Shown piece by piece: positions 24,652 through 37,230 of a DNA stretch of 64,000 nucleotides (positions within the stretch are counted from its first letter, which is position 1; each line of letters begins with the position of its first letter). A program made the translations under genes and the position numbers. A model generated the notes under the pieces. It made no database searches and was not told the DNA's origin. It worked only from the letters and a program-made list of their open reading frames with translations. This DNA comes from Volvox africanus (taxonomy: Eukaryota > Chlorophyta > Chlorophyceae > Chlamydomonadales > Volvocaceae). The stretch is taken from positions 1,442,001 to 1,506,000 of the forward strand of contig BSDZ01000020.1 of the NCBI GenBank assembly GCA_030268105.1. Direction: 5' to 3'.

Positions 24652-25551
24652 CTATCCATCTGGGTCTGCGCTGTCGATAATGTAAGTGACAGGACCATCG
24701 TTGACGAGCGCCACATTCATTTTGGCGCCGAAAATGCCGTCTTTGACCCGCTCGGCCACGTACTGCCGCCTTACCGCCTCAACGAGCTGAGAGTACAACT
24801 CCTTTGCCTGCGAGAATGGGCGATGGGGACAATTGGGGAGGTGAGTGTGGTGTGCATGTGCTTGAGGGTGTGCATGTGCGTGAGGTTGTGTCTGAATAAA
24901 AGAGAGAAAAGCGGTCGCCATGCAGCTGTGAGTTGCGCAGGGATTACGGACAGCTTTCCGTCAAAGCGCCAAGATGCCCCGGGTTGACCTGTTTGACCCC
25001 AATCTTCAACTTATAGCGATTAGAAACGCACGGCATTCCGGTTGGTTGCCCCGAAACCTCAGGAAGGAGCCTTGGTACGAACTCACACGGGTCAAGCCAA
25101 TTCGTGCAAATAGCGCGCAAGCTAAGGAAAAAATGTACCTGTTGAGGACCCATGGCCTTAGAGTAATCTGGCTTTGGTTTTTTAAGTCGAGCATACAATG
25201 TAAATTGCGAAACCAGGAGAACCTCCAAGCCAGCGGATGTTACATTTGTATCCCAGGCTTTACTAGTCTCTGGGTGCGGCCATGCCCGAACAGTTAAGAT
25301 CTTTTTACATCTGCATTTGAATGAAATATTTATTGTTAGTATGAACAACCCGGCCTAGGAATCGGACACTGCCCAACGGAGAAGAATTCAGACTAAACGG
25401 ATGCCCAGGCTACTCACATGAATTCCAGGTCCTTGGATGTGTCTGTTTCCCTAATTCCAATCAAACATAGTAGTCCAGGTCCTATGTTGCTGACAATTTC
25501 TCCATCCACGGTCACAGACGCTGATGTCACTCTTTGGATGACGGCGCGCAT
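24652..25551 (-). CDS. DTD1: D-aminoacyl-tRNA deacylase (DTD)
   Basis: Hydrolyses D-amino acids (and glycine mischarged on tRNA-Ala) from tRNA, a proofreading step after aminoacylation. Three phase-consistent exons: 25551-25418, 25310-25139, 24807-24652, giving 153 residues, the normal family size (about 145-155). The N-terminus [18 protein letters not shown] is the family start. The first signature motif SQFTLYA is in exon 2, and the second, NDGPVT (Gly-cisPro motif that excludes L-aminoacyl-tRNA), is in exon 3. The central segment [16 protein letters not shown] replaces the usual R-L-F-x-D-x-x-G-K-M region and is diverged. The C-terminus is DSADPDG. The start codon is the only ATG that fits the family N-terminus. 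Identification is secure. Confidence 0.94.
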
Positions 25552-25863
25552 TGTTAGAATCCAACAATTCACACTTCAAAATAGTTACATTCTAAACAAA
25601 AATTTTGAAAGTTCAGGCCTTGAGGAAGGTTCGCGGCTTCCTTTTCGTTAAGTAAGGAACGGCTATGTGTAACGGACGTCAACTGACTAACCATCACGAG
25701 CAGCAGGCCCCGGGCCGTGCTTTATTGTGCAGCTCTAGGTTTGGCTGCTGCTGCTGCTGAGAGGTCAGGTAGCCATGTGTAAGCGTGGCTACCTCGTAAC
25801 CGAAGTCAAGTTGATACATCTGCCATTGTGACATTACTGACGACGGACGGATTTGGAGTGGTT

Positions 25864-25958
25864 ATCTCATGACGGGTCAGGCAGTACATGAGAAATATAC
25901 TGCCAAGAGTGAGACAGCAGGGTACGGCTCTCTGCTCTGCTGCTGGACGAGCGGACGA
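25864..25958 (+). repeat. 95-bp dispersed repeat, copy 2
   Basis: Near-identical to 966-1060 and in the same orientation. It is followed directly by a (GT)n-rich stretch at about 25970-25990. No terminal inverted repeat or target-site duplication can be made out by eye. Confidence 0.9.
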
Positions 25959-27589
25959 GGAGTGAGTGAGAGTGTGTGTGTGTGTGTGTGCACGCCTGTG
26001 CACGTCAACACCCCCCCATTCGTTCCATGGAGACATGGGGCATGGGCTCAGCTCGGTCGGCCATGCGGATGACTTGCGAATGCGAGTTAGTCCATGTGTG
26101 CGAACAACCGACCGTCTGTCTCTGGAAAAATAACGCATTTGCTGTTTGCATATAAAGTGCATTACCAGGGTCAGAACTTCAGCTTTCTTTTCTTCTATTT
26201 ATGCCGCGCTTTGCCTTTTCCCAAAAACTTACCGTAACTTAACTTGGATTATTATCATCACTGAGACTGACATATGTAAGTTCAAGCGTAAATAAACCTA
26301 TATAAGTGCAAACTCAGCTAGAGCTTCATCAACATCATCATCTTCCTGGATTTTCGTTTATAACAACTGTTGATAATATTAGGATGATACATCTTGCTCA
26401 TGTTTCAGTTTTTCTAGGACAAAGGTACCTTATTTCCCTGGCCTTGCTTGCGCTTGGCGCCAGGTCATGGTGCAGGGATTGCTGGGCGTTGCCTCGTACG
26501 GGCTTGAGGCTGTTACCCCTGCACCACCGGACACGTCGTGAACAACACTAAATTGCCCAGCCCTAATCCGACCCAAAATCTTTCTGTCCCCATCGTCTCA
26601 ATGCCAATACACAATATCTACTTATGCCAACCTGCCGCCGGCATTCTCCCTCATGCAAGGTATAGGTGGTGCTGCGCATTGTCTGTCTTGTACAGTGTTC
26701 CGGTCCGCAGCCTCCCCCCCCCCCCCCCACACACGGGCTCCTGTAGTTTTTTTCTGGCCGCTGGTTTTACCCCCAGACCCCATGAGGCCGTACCTCACTC
26801 GCTCAGGCCACCCGTGGCTGCAAGGCCACATCCTGGCATGCTGGCATCCTGGCATGTGAAGCATGCAGGAACCTCCCCCCCCCCGCCAGGAGGGGGGATT
26901 ATACCATGTACTACTATATCATACTAAGCTAGCCAAGAAACCCTCTCACAATTTGAAATGAAGTTCGTCAAAGCTTAAACGCTGGGACTCTCACCAAATG
27001 CCCCAACTCAATAGTACGGTGACCCCATAGTACGGCCTTTGGTAACCCCGAAACCGGATATTTGTTATCAACCAAATGTCGGGGACGGGGGACGGGGGAC
27101 CCAGACGGGGGACTATGCTGTTGCCATGAACCTGCTGTGGTGTCCTTTTGATTTACTTTTGATAGTTACTTTTTACCAACCTCATCACGCGATATTATCC
27201 CCAAGTATCTCGGTTACATACTGGCCATGCTTGCGTAATTACTTCCTTTCTTTGTCATAGGGAGACTCATTCTGTTCCGCGTACGGGGACCTGCCAGTCT
27301 TTGCTAGCTAGATGTAGCATTTCTCTGGCTGCGGCACACTGATCATTCAGAGATCTTTATCGGGTTCAAAAAATAAGTGTGATGTAGCTTGGGCATATGG
27401 GTCTTCGTATTCCGGTCTTGTCCTGGCAGTTAGTCGTTACGATTTAATTTCATTATTCACGTATCGGTTTTCTGAGCTTGCGAAGAAAACCAAGGGTTTC
27501 TGCAATATACGGAGGACGAGCGAACTTGGTTCTGGAGCCGGGTGGCGGCTCCTGTTTTCGGAGTGGTTTATGGAGTGGTTTATGTGGCC

Positions 27590-27745
27590 TACAGGCCGTG
27601 CTGGCTTTGGACGTTTTTATTGTTTTATCGCGGTTGCCTTTCGTGGCTGTCGCCTGTCGGCGCATTCTTGCCCTCTCCGTCCCACCATTGTTCATTATCG
27701 CCCTGGTTGGGTTCTAGTGTGTAACGTAGCCTTTGTAGAAAACCC
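27590..27745 (-). repeat. Dispersed repeat family 2, copy 2 (inverted)
   Basis: Reverse complement of the 38355-38520 copy, including the flank with GGCGACAGCC that copy 1 lacks, but with more substitutions. It is probably a fragment of an old transposable element; no transposase was recognised. Confidence 0.82.
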
Positions 27746-28122
27746 CCGGCGTCCTTCAGAAGAAATGCGATAGTAATGACCATTGATCGAGGCATTCCAA
27801 TAGTATTTATCATTTTTTGAAACGAACAGGTAATGTGAAAGATTCTTTGATATTCCTTTTTCCCTTTTATCCAACGGTATCTACCATGCATGTGAAAACT
27901 ATGGCGATTGCACATCTACGTTCTTGCAGTCAATAAAGATATCAAGTGATTGCTACAATCGTAAATATTCAATAACATCATTCAGTTGTCGCGTTGGGCC
28001 TGTTCGCATCCGTAATATTTCAACTATCTTCGCGTTATACCCAATATTTGCGACAGTACTCCCTTCTTTAAAGAAAGATAGCAATTATTTATATTCAATA
28101 GCATTACGTTACAACTTTAGAG

Positions 28123-30212
28123 ATGCGACCGGAGCAGTACGCCAAGGAGATGATCCAGGTCGTGAACGCGATTTCCGACACCCTAAAGAAGAATAATAAA
28201 ATCAAAGTCCCGATGAACAAAATGGGCTACAAGGTGACGCAAACTACAGTTGATCGACAAATGTATCGTGACGCCATCGGGGACGCTGGAAATTGTCTGA
28301 TCGGATTCGTCGAATATCGGACGTCACATCGGTGGTGATTTTCATGATCAACAAATAACCAAAAATTAAATTATTTTGCACAGGGTTTCCTGCTCCTTCA
28401 CTCTATCAAAGGCGCTGCAGTGCTGGGCTTCGAGCGGGGTCATGGCATGACCTTCAAGGTGCTGGAAACTCTTCCAGACGGCAGCGTTAAGCTCTCTTCC
28501 CCTGTCATGGTCAAGACTTCCAAAATAGCCGTCGGCCTTCAGCTGGGTAAGCCGGCGGCCGGACAACTTTCGATGACCCTTCCCCAGACCCCAATCCCAG
28601 ACTTCGGTTTCCAGACATCGCTTGAAGAACCTATAAGAGATATGTCATATGTCGTTCATGTGTTTCACGTGTCAGTTTTAAGACGGATATTTCTCTGACC
28701 AGCTCAGTTCATTCTTCTCAACGAACGTCTTCCGATACATTTAAATGGACGCGCGCGCTAGCATACATTATCCGAAACGCGAAGCCGAAGCCACCAATTT
28801 CGATGTATTACAGACGCCTCAATCAATATTCCAAATTCCGACACCACAGTTTATGTGTTTTTATGGGCCGCATGTATATGTGTATGTGTTTGGGCACTAC
28901 GGGGAGGTGGATCAATCACTGAGGTTTGCCTGCGCAGGCTACAACTCCGTGTACAGCATTCTGCTACTGCCAAGCGACGAGCAATTGGAGGCGCTGGTTC
29001 GGGAGACCGAGACCATCATTGTAAGTTTTGTAATTCTGATTGATTGTACGACCGGCGTATTCCTGACCGGACGTTTTTTCCCGCTTTACCCCCCTCACTG
29101 CATCTGCAGGAAAAGGCAAGGGCGGGTAGGGCTGAGGAGGCGGAAGGGTGACCCCGCTGCGGCAGTAGGACATACCCGCCGAGTACGGCGAACGGAACGG
29201 GGCGTTGAAAAGAGATGGACTGAGGGATGTTGAATATCATCTCACCTCTCAACTAGTTCGAAGGGTGTACGATGTACGGTGTACGGCGGGGAAAGATCAA
29301 AGACGAGGAATGGCCGATTCAAAATGCTGGGGAGAGGGAGATGGCAACGGGGGGGAGCGGACGGGATGGGGGAAGGCGAGACCTGGTTCTGATGAGGTCA
29401 GTACGGAGGTCAAGTTATGTGAAATGTAAGTTTGTAGTCTTAGCAAGCCGGGGGGGCCAGCTATGGAAACGTGCTTCTGCCGTACGTGTTTTCCTTCTTT
29501 TTGCACATGTAGGACTTTGAGGTGAGCGGCTACCCTGGAGTCAACGCGGAAAACATTACGACCTTCCACAAGGTGCGAGGTTGCAGCTGGAAGAGGAGGG
29601 GGAAGGGGAGGGGGAGGGGGAGAACTAAAAGGGGAAAACTAAGTTTATAAACCGTATGACTTATATAAATGCTGTACGTACGTACGGCACCGTACTAAAA
29701 TCCATTTTTTATTACCTAATGTTGTGACTTTGTCTTTCTTCTTCTTCCTTCTTGAATACCATTTTGGTGATTGATTCAATTTATCGCAGGCCTCCATGAG
29801 CGCCGTCAACGACGGACTGCACATCTCGCCTGCAGTGATCTCGGCGTCCGATAGCCTAATGGTCTGTGACATCTCTCTGTACGGTAAGTACGGCACAAGT
29901 ACTGTAACCGACATGTGTCCCAAGGGGTTTGCTTTATGGTCTCTTCGCGCACCTCGTATCAGTCGTACAACCCGGACCTCTACCCCGCCCCACCCCATCC
30001 CACCCCACCCCACCCTTTTGAGTGCGATAGGCGGCACTCTGTGTGTGGACCACGAGGCTATGGTAGAGGCGTACGGCAAGGAGTACAGCGGTCCGATAGA
30101 GGTTCTCCGCGGCAAGGTTGCCGTACCGGAGTCGCTGAGTGGGTCGGTGGCGGAGATCAATGCGGGGATTGCGAAGCTGGCGGCCGTTAGCACCGTTTCC
30201 GCTAGCCAATGA
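28123..30212 (+). CDS. SYLF (Ysc84-like) lipid-binding domain protein
   Basis: Exons 28123-28233, 28384-28546, 28938-29020, 29513-29572, 29790-29883, 30031-30212, all in phase, giving 230 residues, the size of a stand-alone SYLF domain. SYLF domains bind phosphoinositides and in fungi and animals act in actin and endocytic processes. Visible family blocks in order: IKGAAVLGFERGHG (the usual AKG..KAGF..GG region), TFKVLETLPDGSVKLSSP, IAVGLQLG (family GLQIG), then LLLPSDEQLEALV, and near the end DISLYGGTLCVDHEAMVEAYG, matching the usual GVSLxGSxxxxDxxANxxxYG. The glycine-rich first block is more divergent than typical. Start at 28123 is the first ATG of the exon. No SH3 or FYVE partner domain is present. 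Assignment is by motif order; the molecular role in algae is unknown. Confidence 0.84.
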
Positions 30213-31966
30213 TGGTGACGGCGGTTGTACGGCGGTTGTGGTGGCTATGGAATGGTAATGAGGCGTGCCTGTATATGTGCGTGTGTATATGTGCTCATAA
30301 TTCCGTGCGCATTTTGTTCAAAGGCGAGCTCCGATGAATTGCATTGCATTTGTATCATCATCGTACACGGTGGCGGTTGTACGGCTGTTGAAGGAAATAA
30401 TCGTGGCCTCTGTATGTCTATCTCGCTGAAAGAATCGCGACTCTAATGTTTGGTGTTTTGTGATCTCTCGTACGACGGGGCGATCTCTCGTACATTGGGC
30501 TCTTTTCCCAACTCGCTGCTGTCTAATTCCAGATGGCCATATTGGTTGGATGGAAGTGCTGGCGCTGGTGCGGAGAAGGAGGGTGCCAACGCGCGCGCGT
30601 GTGTGTTTGTGTGTTTGTGTGTTTGTGTGTTTGTGTGTGTGTGTGTTTGTGTGTGTGTGTATAGGTCGTTACACAGGTACGACACATGAATGCCAGTCCA
30701 GGTGCAGTAAAGGAAAGGGCCAAAGAGCTCTGCTGTCAGGACGGACTGCGTGATGTCGTGATGCACTATAACGAAATGGAGCTGTGGGTGGGCGCTCGTG
30801 ATGGTAGATGCAGGGATTATAGGTTCGGCAGTACACATATTTACATAACAAACTAAATAATCTAATCTAAATAATTAAAAAAACAACTAATCTACCCTCT
30901 CCCCGCCCCATCATGGAAAAGCAACACGGGGATGCTTACATGTTGCAACATGCATTGCCCCGGTATCCATATCTGCATTGTACGTCAGCAGGACACGTCA
31001 TCATGCACTTGGCTTAAGAGAGGGAATCAACAGAGGTCTTGTCTCGTCATGAGCGCCCTCCCCATTACCCCCCTCCCCATGCACTTGTGCATGACGACGT
31101 GTTTTTGTGTCGAATATTCACAAACTTTATATCAAATCAGAGTTTCTCTCTTTAGGAGTGGGGGAGGGGAGGGGGGGTTCAGCAGCCAGTCGGCAGTGCC
31201 GCAGTGTGGCAATGAAGCGGGCTATTATGTACGACAAATGAGCGGATAAGGTATTTTGGTGGTTGGCTACTCAGGATTTAGGACAGTTGAACGACACATA
31301 CACACATACACACATATATGTACTACTTGTAATGTAAGTACGAGAAGCCGTCACTGTGGCGTACGGCACTGAGGGGAGGATAACGCGTATTGCGTTCCCC
31401 GTCTGATTCAGAGCAAAGACGAAGTGAGGATGAGCGCTGCGAGTGAAAATCCCTCTTCTGTTTTGCGCCTGAAAACAGATATCCGCTTTCCCCTTCCTTT
31501 TATGAGATTTTGTAGATTACTACCGCGAAGAGGAGGAATTGTTACCTCAAACCGTTGGGTGTAAACAACATGTCCTTACAATGTCGTACCGCTTGACAGA
31601 AGCTTCCCGCAAAAATGAAGGCGACACTGAGAAAAAACAAACTGTACAAGTCTTTCGGGCTTCTCATCATTAAAAGTAATTATAATAACATCCAATAGAC
31701 ACACGTTCGGTATTAAACTGTTTTCGGTGCACCAAGCTACCAACTGTTATTTGGTGGAGTTAACTCAGAACATTTTTGTAGTTTGAGTGCCAATATTGCA
31801 ATTATAATATATTGTATTCCTTTATCGACTTCAGGATTACCTTTCGCAACTTGGGGCGCCCTTAATTCTCAGTCGCCGACACCCAATTGCTTATCATCCA
31901 AATCTTCAACCGCGTTGACACGAAGTTGTATAATAATGTAAACTTAAATGAATATATGAATAGCTT
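30213..31966. other. Intergenic between SYLF and OPR genes
   Basis: Contains a (GT)n tract interspersed with TTTG at 30599-30661, short ACACAT repeats near 31290-31320 and otherwise mixed sequence. No gene recognised. The right end must hold the OPR promoter. Confidence 0.5.
30599..30661. repeat. (GT)n/(TTTGTG) microsatellite
   Basis: Simple repeat in the SYLF-OPR intergenic region. Confidence 0.96.
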
Positions 31967-34900
31967 ATGCTTATGAATGGGTTAGGAAAGTTGCGACTTC
32001 AAAATCAGCGATGCGCTGACGGCAAACGGCGTCGGTCAACGCAGCCACACAACGCGCGCCCAGGCATCCTGGAGCGACATGACTTCAGATGCTGTGTCAA
32101 ATGCACCCATTTCGTTCGGCAGGGAATAACGGTGCGACAGCCTCCGAAACCATGTCGCTGCTCATACTTTATCTCCTCCAGCCTCTCTTGCAACGCGCCC
32201 GGCCACAAATCCAATTCAAAAAATCATTCCGGATTTCCTTCGTCAGCAGCAGCTGCCTCAGCCTCGGGCGCGCAGGATGTTGCAACGCGTCATGGCGCAA
32301 CATTTTCACCTAATCCTCACCATTTTACGTCGCGGCCGGAAGTTCGCGCGACTATTGGACTATTTCGGCAGGGGGTTCTACAGCAGCCCCCATCGGGTTC
32401 ACTAGCTCCGAGACCGTTTCCGAAGCCACCTCCACCTGGGCAACGGAATTGTGCGATTGCTACGAACGCAGACGGTCGCGCCATCCTCCTCGCCATCCGC
32501 AACAGCGAAACCCTTGGCGATCTCTTAAGCCTGCTCCGAAACCACGAAGGCAGCTTTAATATACGACATCTTGATGCAGCATTGAATCATCTCAGCCGCC
32601 TTGCTGCAACCGGTGATGCTGAGGGCGGCGGCGGAGGAGGAGGGGGAGGAGGACGAGCCGACATCGACGGCCGCAGTCGGAGCTCCAATGGCGACGACGA
32701 CGACGACGGCAGCGGCGGCGGAAGCGGCCCCGCTGCTGCCGCACGTGCCGCAGGCGCGCGGATGTTATTTACCGTCCTCGGCTCCTCCACCAGCGCCACC
32801 TGTGGCGATGTCGGCACCGCCGCCAAGGCGGCGGCGGCTGCACTGACCCCGCGGGACTGTGCGAGTGTACTGTCCGCGCTGGCGAGATTGGACTTGAAGC
32901 CTCCGCCAGAGCTCGCGGCGCTGCTTCAGGGACGGCTCCTGGCGCAACTGAATGCCGCCAACGTACGCGACGTCGCACAACTGCTGCACGGCAGTGCGAA
33001 GTTGCGGTTGGGGCTTCCCGAAGGGGCGGTTTCGGAGCTTTTGCAGCGGTTGGACGGAGAGCTGGCGGCGGCGGGGAAACCGCAGGTACGGCACCATACT
33101 AAACTATATATACTATACTATATACTAAACTATATATACTAAACTATACATACTTTTATATACATATACTGTATACTTTATGTTTTATATTTATAAACTC
33201 TATATACTTTAGACTTAAAATTTATATAATAATTTTCATATTATTTTTTGTCAAATATAAATTATTTGATGGCCCAACACGGCCCTCTTTGTTCCACTGG
33301 TTCGCGCGGTCCAATGATCCTTCTGCCTCGCCCCGGCATTACGAGCTTTTTGAGGTTTTTCAAACAATCATTCAGACCTTTAAACTTTACCCTCAACATC
33401 AGGCCGTAACTTTACCTTTTTTTTACTCGTTTGTTATCCCCTTTTTTATTTTTTATTTTTTATTTTTTATTTTTTATTTTTTATTTTTTTATTCGTTTAT
33501 TCGTTTATAAATTCCCTCCCAATTTTCACAAGAAAAGGTTTTTGAGAAGAAAAAAAACGAGTTCCGTGTGTTTTCTCTCACACATACACACACGCCCCGT
33601 CCTCTCACTTCAGGACATTTCGATGGTTCTGTGGTCGCTGGCCTCCTTGGAACCCTCACCGCCACCCCTGGAATGGATTCATCGCCTAACCACCCAACTA
33701 CCAGTGTCTCTATTCGACAGCTTCCCCCCCCAGGCGCTATCCAACAGCTTATGGGCTCTAGCACGGTTGGGTTACCAACCGCCCGCGGTTTGGTTGGGGG
33801 CGGTGGCTGGGGCGAGCGAGCGGAGATTGGAGGTGGGTCTGGGGGTGGGAGGGGGTATGGGGATGTGGATACATGACTCCCGGAGGCGGGGGAGGGATCA
33901 ATCAACCCTCCCTCCCTGTCCCTCCCTCCCTCCCTCCCTATCCCTCCCTCCCTCCCTCCCTGTCCCTCCCTCCCTATCCCTCCCTCCCTATCCCTCCCTC
34001 CCTCCCTCCCTCCCTCCCTATCCCTCCCTCCCTCCCTCCCTCCCTCCCTCCCTCCCTCCCTCCCTCCCTCCCTCCCTCCCTCCCTCCCTCCCTCCCTCCC
34101 TCCCTCCCTCCCTCCCTCCCTCCCTCCCTCCCTCCCTCCCTCCCTCCCTCCCTCCCTCCCTCCCTCCCTCCCTCCCTCCCTCCCTCCCTCCCTCCCTCCC
34201 TCCCTCCCTCCCTCCCTCCCTCCCTCCCTCCCTCCCTCCCTCCCTCCCTCCCTCCCTCCCTCCCTCCCTCCCTCCCTCCCTCCCTCCCTCCCTCCCTCCC
34301 TCCCTCCCTCCCTCCCTCCCTCCCTCCCTCCCTCCCTCCCTCCCTCCCTCCCTCCCTCCCTCCCTCCCTCCCTCCCTCCCTCCCTCCCTCCCTCCCTCCC
34401 TCCCTCCCTCCCTCCCTCCCTCCCTCCCTCCCTCCCTCCCTCCCTCCCTCCCTCCCTCCCTCCCTCCCTCCCTCCCTCCCTCCCTCCCTCCCTCCCTCCC
34501 TCCCTCCCTCCCTCCCTCCCTCCCTCCCTCCCTCCCTCCCTCCCTCCCTCCCTCCCTCCCTCCCTCCCTCCCTCCCTCCCTCCCTCCCTCCCTGACAACT
34601 GGGAGTTGTTCTTCGAAAAGGGGGGGTTGAGGGAAGGGATTCAAACCTGCTCTCTGATTATGGATAAAAATACAGAAAAATGAATTTCTTTTGCTGCTCC
34701 GAAAACCTGCCCCTTCCGTTGATCCCAGTCCTTCACCACACCTGAATTGGTCAACCTCTTGTGGGCCTTCGCCGTACTGCGGCACAACCCCGGGAGGAGC
34801 TGGATGGCTGGGGCGCTGGGGTTGCTCCGAGACCGAGCGACCGGCATGTCGCCGCAGGTACGACTGCAATTTATAGTTATAGACTTTTATGGTCTTTCCG

Positions 34901-37230
34901 TACATCCACTGGTCTTACGGAGATACAAGCACATACACACACACAAGGATTCCCCTCCACTTTATTCCCCTCCTCCCCTCTCCCCCCTCCTCCCCCTCTC
35001 CCCCCTCCTCCCCCTCTCCCCCCTCCTCCCCCTCTCCCTCCTCCTCCCCCTCTTCCCATCCTCCTCCGCGGATACTGGGCATTGGCGTCCACTCCCTGGC
35101 GCTGGCAGGACGTATCCACGCTGTGTTGGTCGTTGGCAGTTATGAAGGTTCGCCCGGGTTTACCCCTCCTTCAGCGGTTGGTGGCCCGGGCCCTGGCTGT
35201 ACGGCGGGTGATGGGGCCGCAGGTGAGGGGTGTGCGGGTTGTGTGTTTTGGGGGAAGGTGGGGGAAAGAGGGGGAAGGCATCAAATACCGATTATAAGGA
35301 ATATAGGAAGATATGACTCCAATGCTGATGCTGATGATGTGTGAGTACTTGTTCAATCGGGACTCGTCCCTCCGCTTGTCTCCCCTCAACCGACAGAGCC
35401 TGGTCAATACACTTTGGGGCCTTTCGCGGCTCCGAGTGCAACTACCCGAGCGCGCCGTGGCGCTGCTGCTAGAAGGGGGGTTGGGCGCTACAGCCCTGTA
35501 CGGCACACCGAATACGATGACGTCGAGGAGCAGCTGCGCCGGCGCCAGCGGCAGTGGCCGCTACAGCCGCAGTGTGTTCGATATAGCTCCGCGGCCGCCG
35601 CGAGTGGCGGCGGCAGCGGTGGCGGCCAGCCCGGCTGAGCTGGCAGGTACGGCGTTGGTGTTGGCGCACTGTCGTCACGTGCCGCCGTACAGTTGGTTGA
35701 TTAGGTATTGCTCGGCGGTGGCGCGGCAGCTACACCTTTTCGGACCTAGGTGAGTGGTGGTTGGGGATTTCCGTTTGACGGCGTTGGTTTGGCACTGTAC
35801 GACAAACACCCGGACAATTGGCGGGAGCAAAGGAATTCCCAAGAGCGGGTGATGGAAGGTCGTATGATGCCGTACAGATGCTTCCCTCGTGTGAATGAAC
35901 CTCTCGTGTCGACGCAGGATTGCTGCTGTACACGAACTGAAATACGGCACGTTGAGTGATTTCCTACGGAAATAGATAAATTAATGGTTAGTGGGCCTTA
36001 TGGGCCAATCTGTGACGCAGATCGCGTGTGTGTTTTTATCCTTTAGGGAGCTGTCCACGTTGCTGTACGGCATAGGACGACTGGGTCCTTTGGGTCTCAG
36101 AGTGGATTCGCGCTGGCTGGACAGACTGTTGACGGCGGTTGAGCAAATGGCGGCGGCGGCGGCGCCATCGCTGTTGTCGCCGCCGCTGGTGCCCATGCAA
36201 TCAGATTCGTGCACGGAACCTCCAGGGAAGGCCGTACGACATCGCCCTAAAGTAGAGGCCGTGGCCGCTACCGTAGCTGTTGGCGGCGGCGGTGGCACGG
36301 GTTCTGCCGTACAGGACAATCAAGCGGTCATGGCGGTTGCGGCCGGGGCAGCGTTCGCGGATGAGGAGCATCATGAATGCGCCGCTGCCGTACGTGCTGC
36401 CGTACATTCTGACGTACACTCGATTTCAACGCAGTTCTCAACGGCGGCGTTGCGGCCGCCACTGCAACTGCCGGCACGTCGCCGTCAGGTTGAAAAGCAG
36501 CCGCCGCCGCCGTCGCCGGAGCATCAGCCACAGCGGCGAGAAAGCGAGCGGATAAGTGCCTCCCAAATCGCCATTGTGCTTTGGGCTGTAGCCCGATTAG
36601 GACACAATCCACCTGAGGCATGGGTCACCACAATGGCGCGGCAAGTGGCGGCACGGCTTGAGGTGAGTGGTGTGCCTAGAGACACATCTGCCGTACAGTT
36701 TACGCTTCTTGAAACTGATTGCTCGCTTTAACGGTGGATTCCGGTTACCGTTGTGTGTTTGGTAACTGAAACTGCCCCGTCAGGAGCTCGAGGCCAGGGA
36801 GATTGCAACCACCATTCGGGCGCTACAGGAGCTAGCACCGGCGGGGGGGCCGGCTGGCCCCAGCGACACTGTCGTATTCTGGCGCCGTACAGCTACTTCG
36901 CCGTCGTACGTACGCAGCAATAGCAGCAGCGTTAGGAAATGGAGAGGCAGAGACAGCGGGCGCACTGGCGGCAGCAATGGCGGCTCTTGCAGCAACGGCA
37001 GTAGCAACATCAACACGAGGAATAGTTCATGTGGGGAGGCTGTAGCGGGCCTTATCACCAGGCTCGTATCGAAGCTTCCAGAGCGCAATTTGTACGGCAC
37101 CCTTCGGGCGGCTTCTCTGTCGAATGGCGGCATGTCATACGCGACGGTTGCCGACCAACTACTAACGGACGTGTATAGCGTCAAGAGCCTTGGGTTGCTG
37201 GGGGGGAAGGAGCTGATGCGGAGGGGTTGA
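31967..37230 (+). CDS. Octotricopeptide-repeat (OPR) protein, probable organelle RNA factor
   Basis: Exons 31967-33085, 33614-33832, 34729-34857, 35109-35222, 35397-35749, 36047-36662, 36784-37230; phases agree (998 residues). OPR proteins bind organelle RNAs through ~38-residue helical repeats and control stability, splicing or translation of single chloroplast or mitochondrial transcripts; the family is greatly expanded in chlorophycean algae. About ten repeats are visible by the pattern L-W-x-L-A-R-L...P-P-x-x-W: SVLSALARLDLKPPPE, MVLWSLASLEPSPPPLEW, NSLWALARLGYQPPAVW, NLLWAFAVLRHNPG, TLCWSLAVMKVRPG, NTLWGLSRLRVQLP, TLLYGIGRLGP, IVLWAVARLGHNPPEAW. The N-terminus is basic and Ser/Ala-rich, as expected for organelle import; 31967 is the first in-frame ATG (31973 is an alternative). 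Exon 1 contains a Gly run followed by an acidic patch. The target RNA cannot be predicted, and I see no C-terminal RAP domain. Confidence 0.86.
33438..33490. repeat. (TTTTTTA)n tract in OPR intron 1
   Basis: Short array of T-runs separated by single A, in the intron between 33085 and 33614. Confidence 0.9.
33905..34593. repeat. (TCCC)n microsatellite, about 690 bp, in OPR intron 2
   Basis: Begins with interrupted units (TATCCC and TGTCCC variants at 33905-34022) and is then an uninterrupted tetranucleotide array to 34593. It fills most of the intron 33833-34728. Open frames through it on both strands encode only Leu-Pro-Pro-Ser or Gly-Gly-Arg-Glu repeats and are not genes. Confidence 0.99.
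34968..35050. repeat. 17-bp C-rich tandem repeat in OPR intron
   Basis: About five units of TCTCCCCCCTCCTCCCC-type between OPR exons 34729-34857 and 35109-35222. Confidence 0.93.

Larger units (their letters stand above)
25552..28122. other. Divergent intergenic region with two dispersed repeat copies
   Basis: Lies between the 5' ends of DTD (minus) and the SYLF gene (plus). It contains a 95-bp repeat copy (25864-25958), another repeat copy on the minus strand (27590-27745), short C-runs near 26710 and 26875, and a few GGGGGAC units near 27078-27110. No coding region recognised; promoters of both neighbours must be at its edges. Confidence 0.5.

Noticed and set aside
33431..34905. Long open frames on both strands (up to about 400 codons)
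   Set aside because: They are translations of the (TCCC)n array and contain only Leu-Pro-Pro-Ser or Gly-Gly-Arg-Glu repeats.
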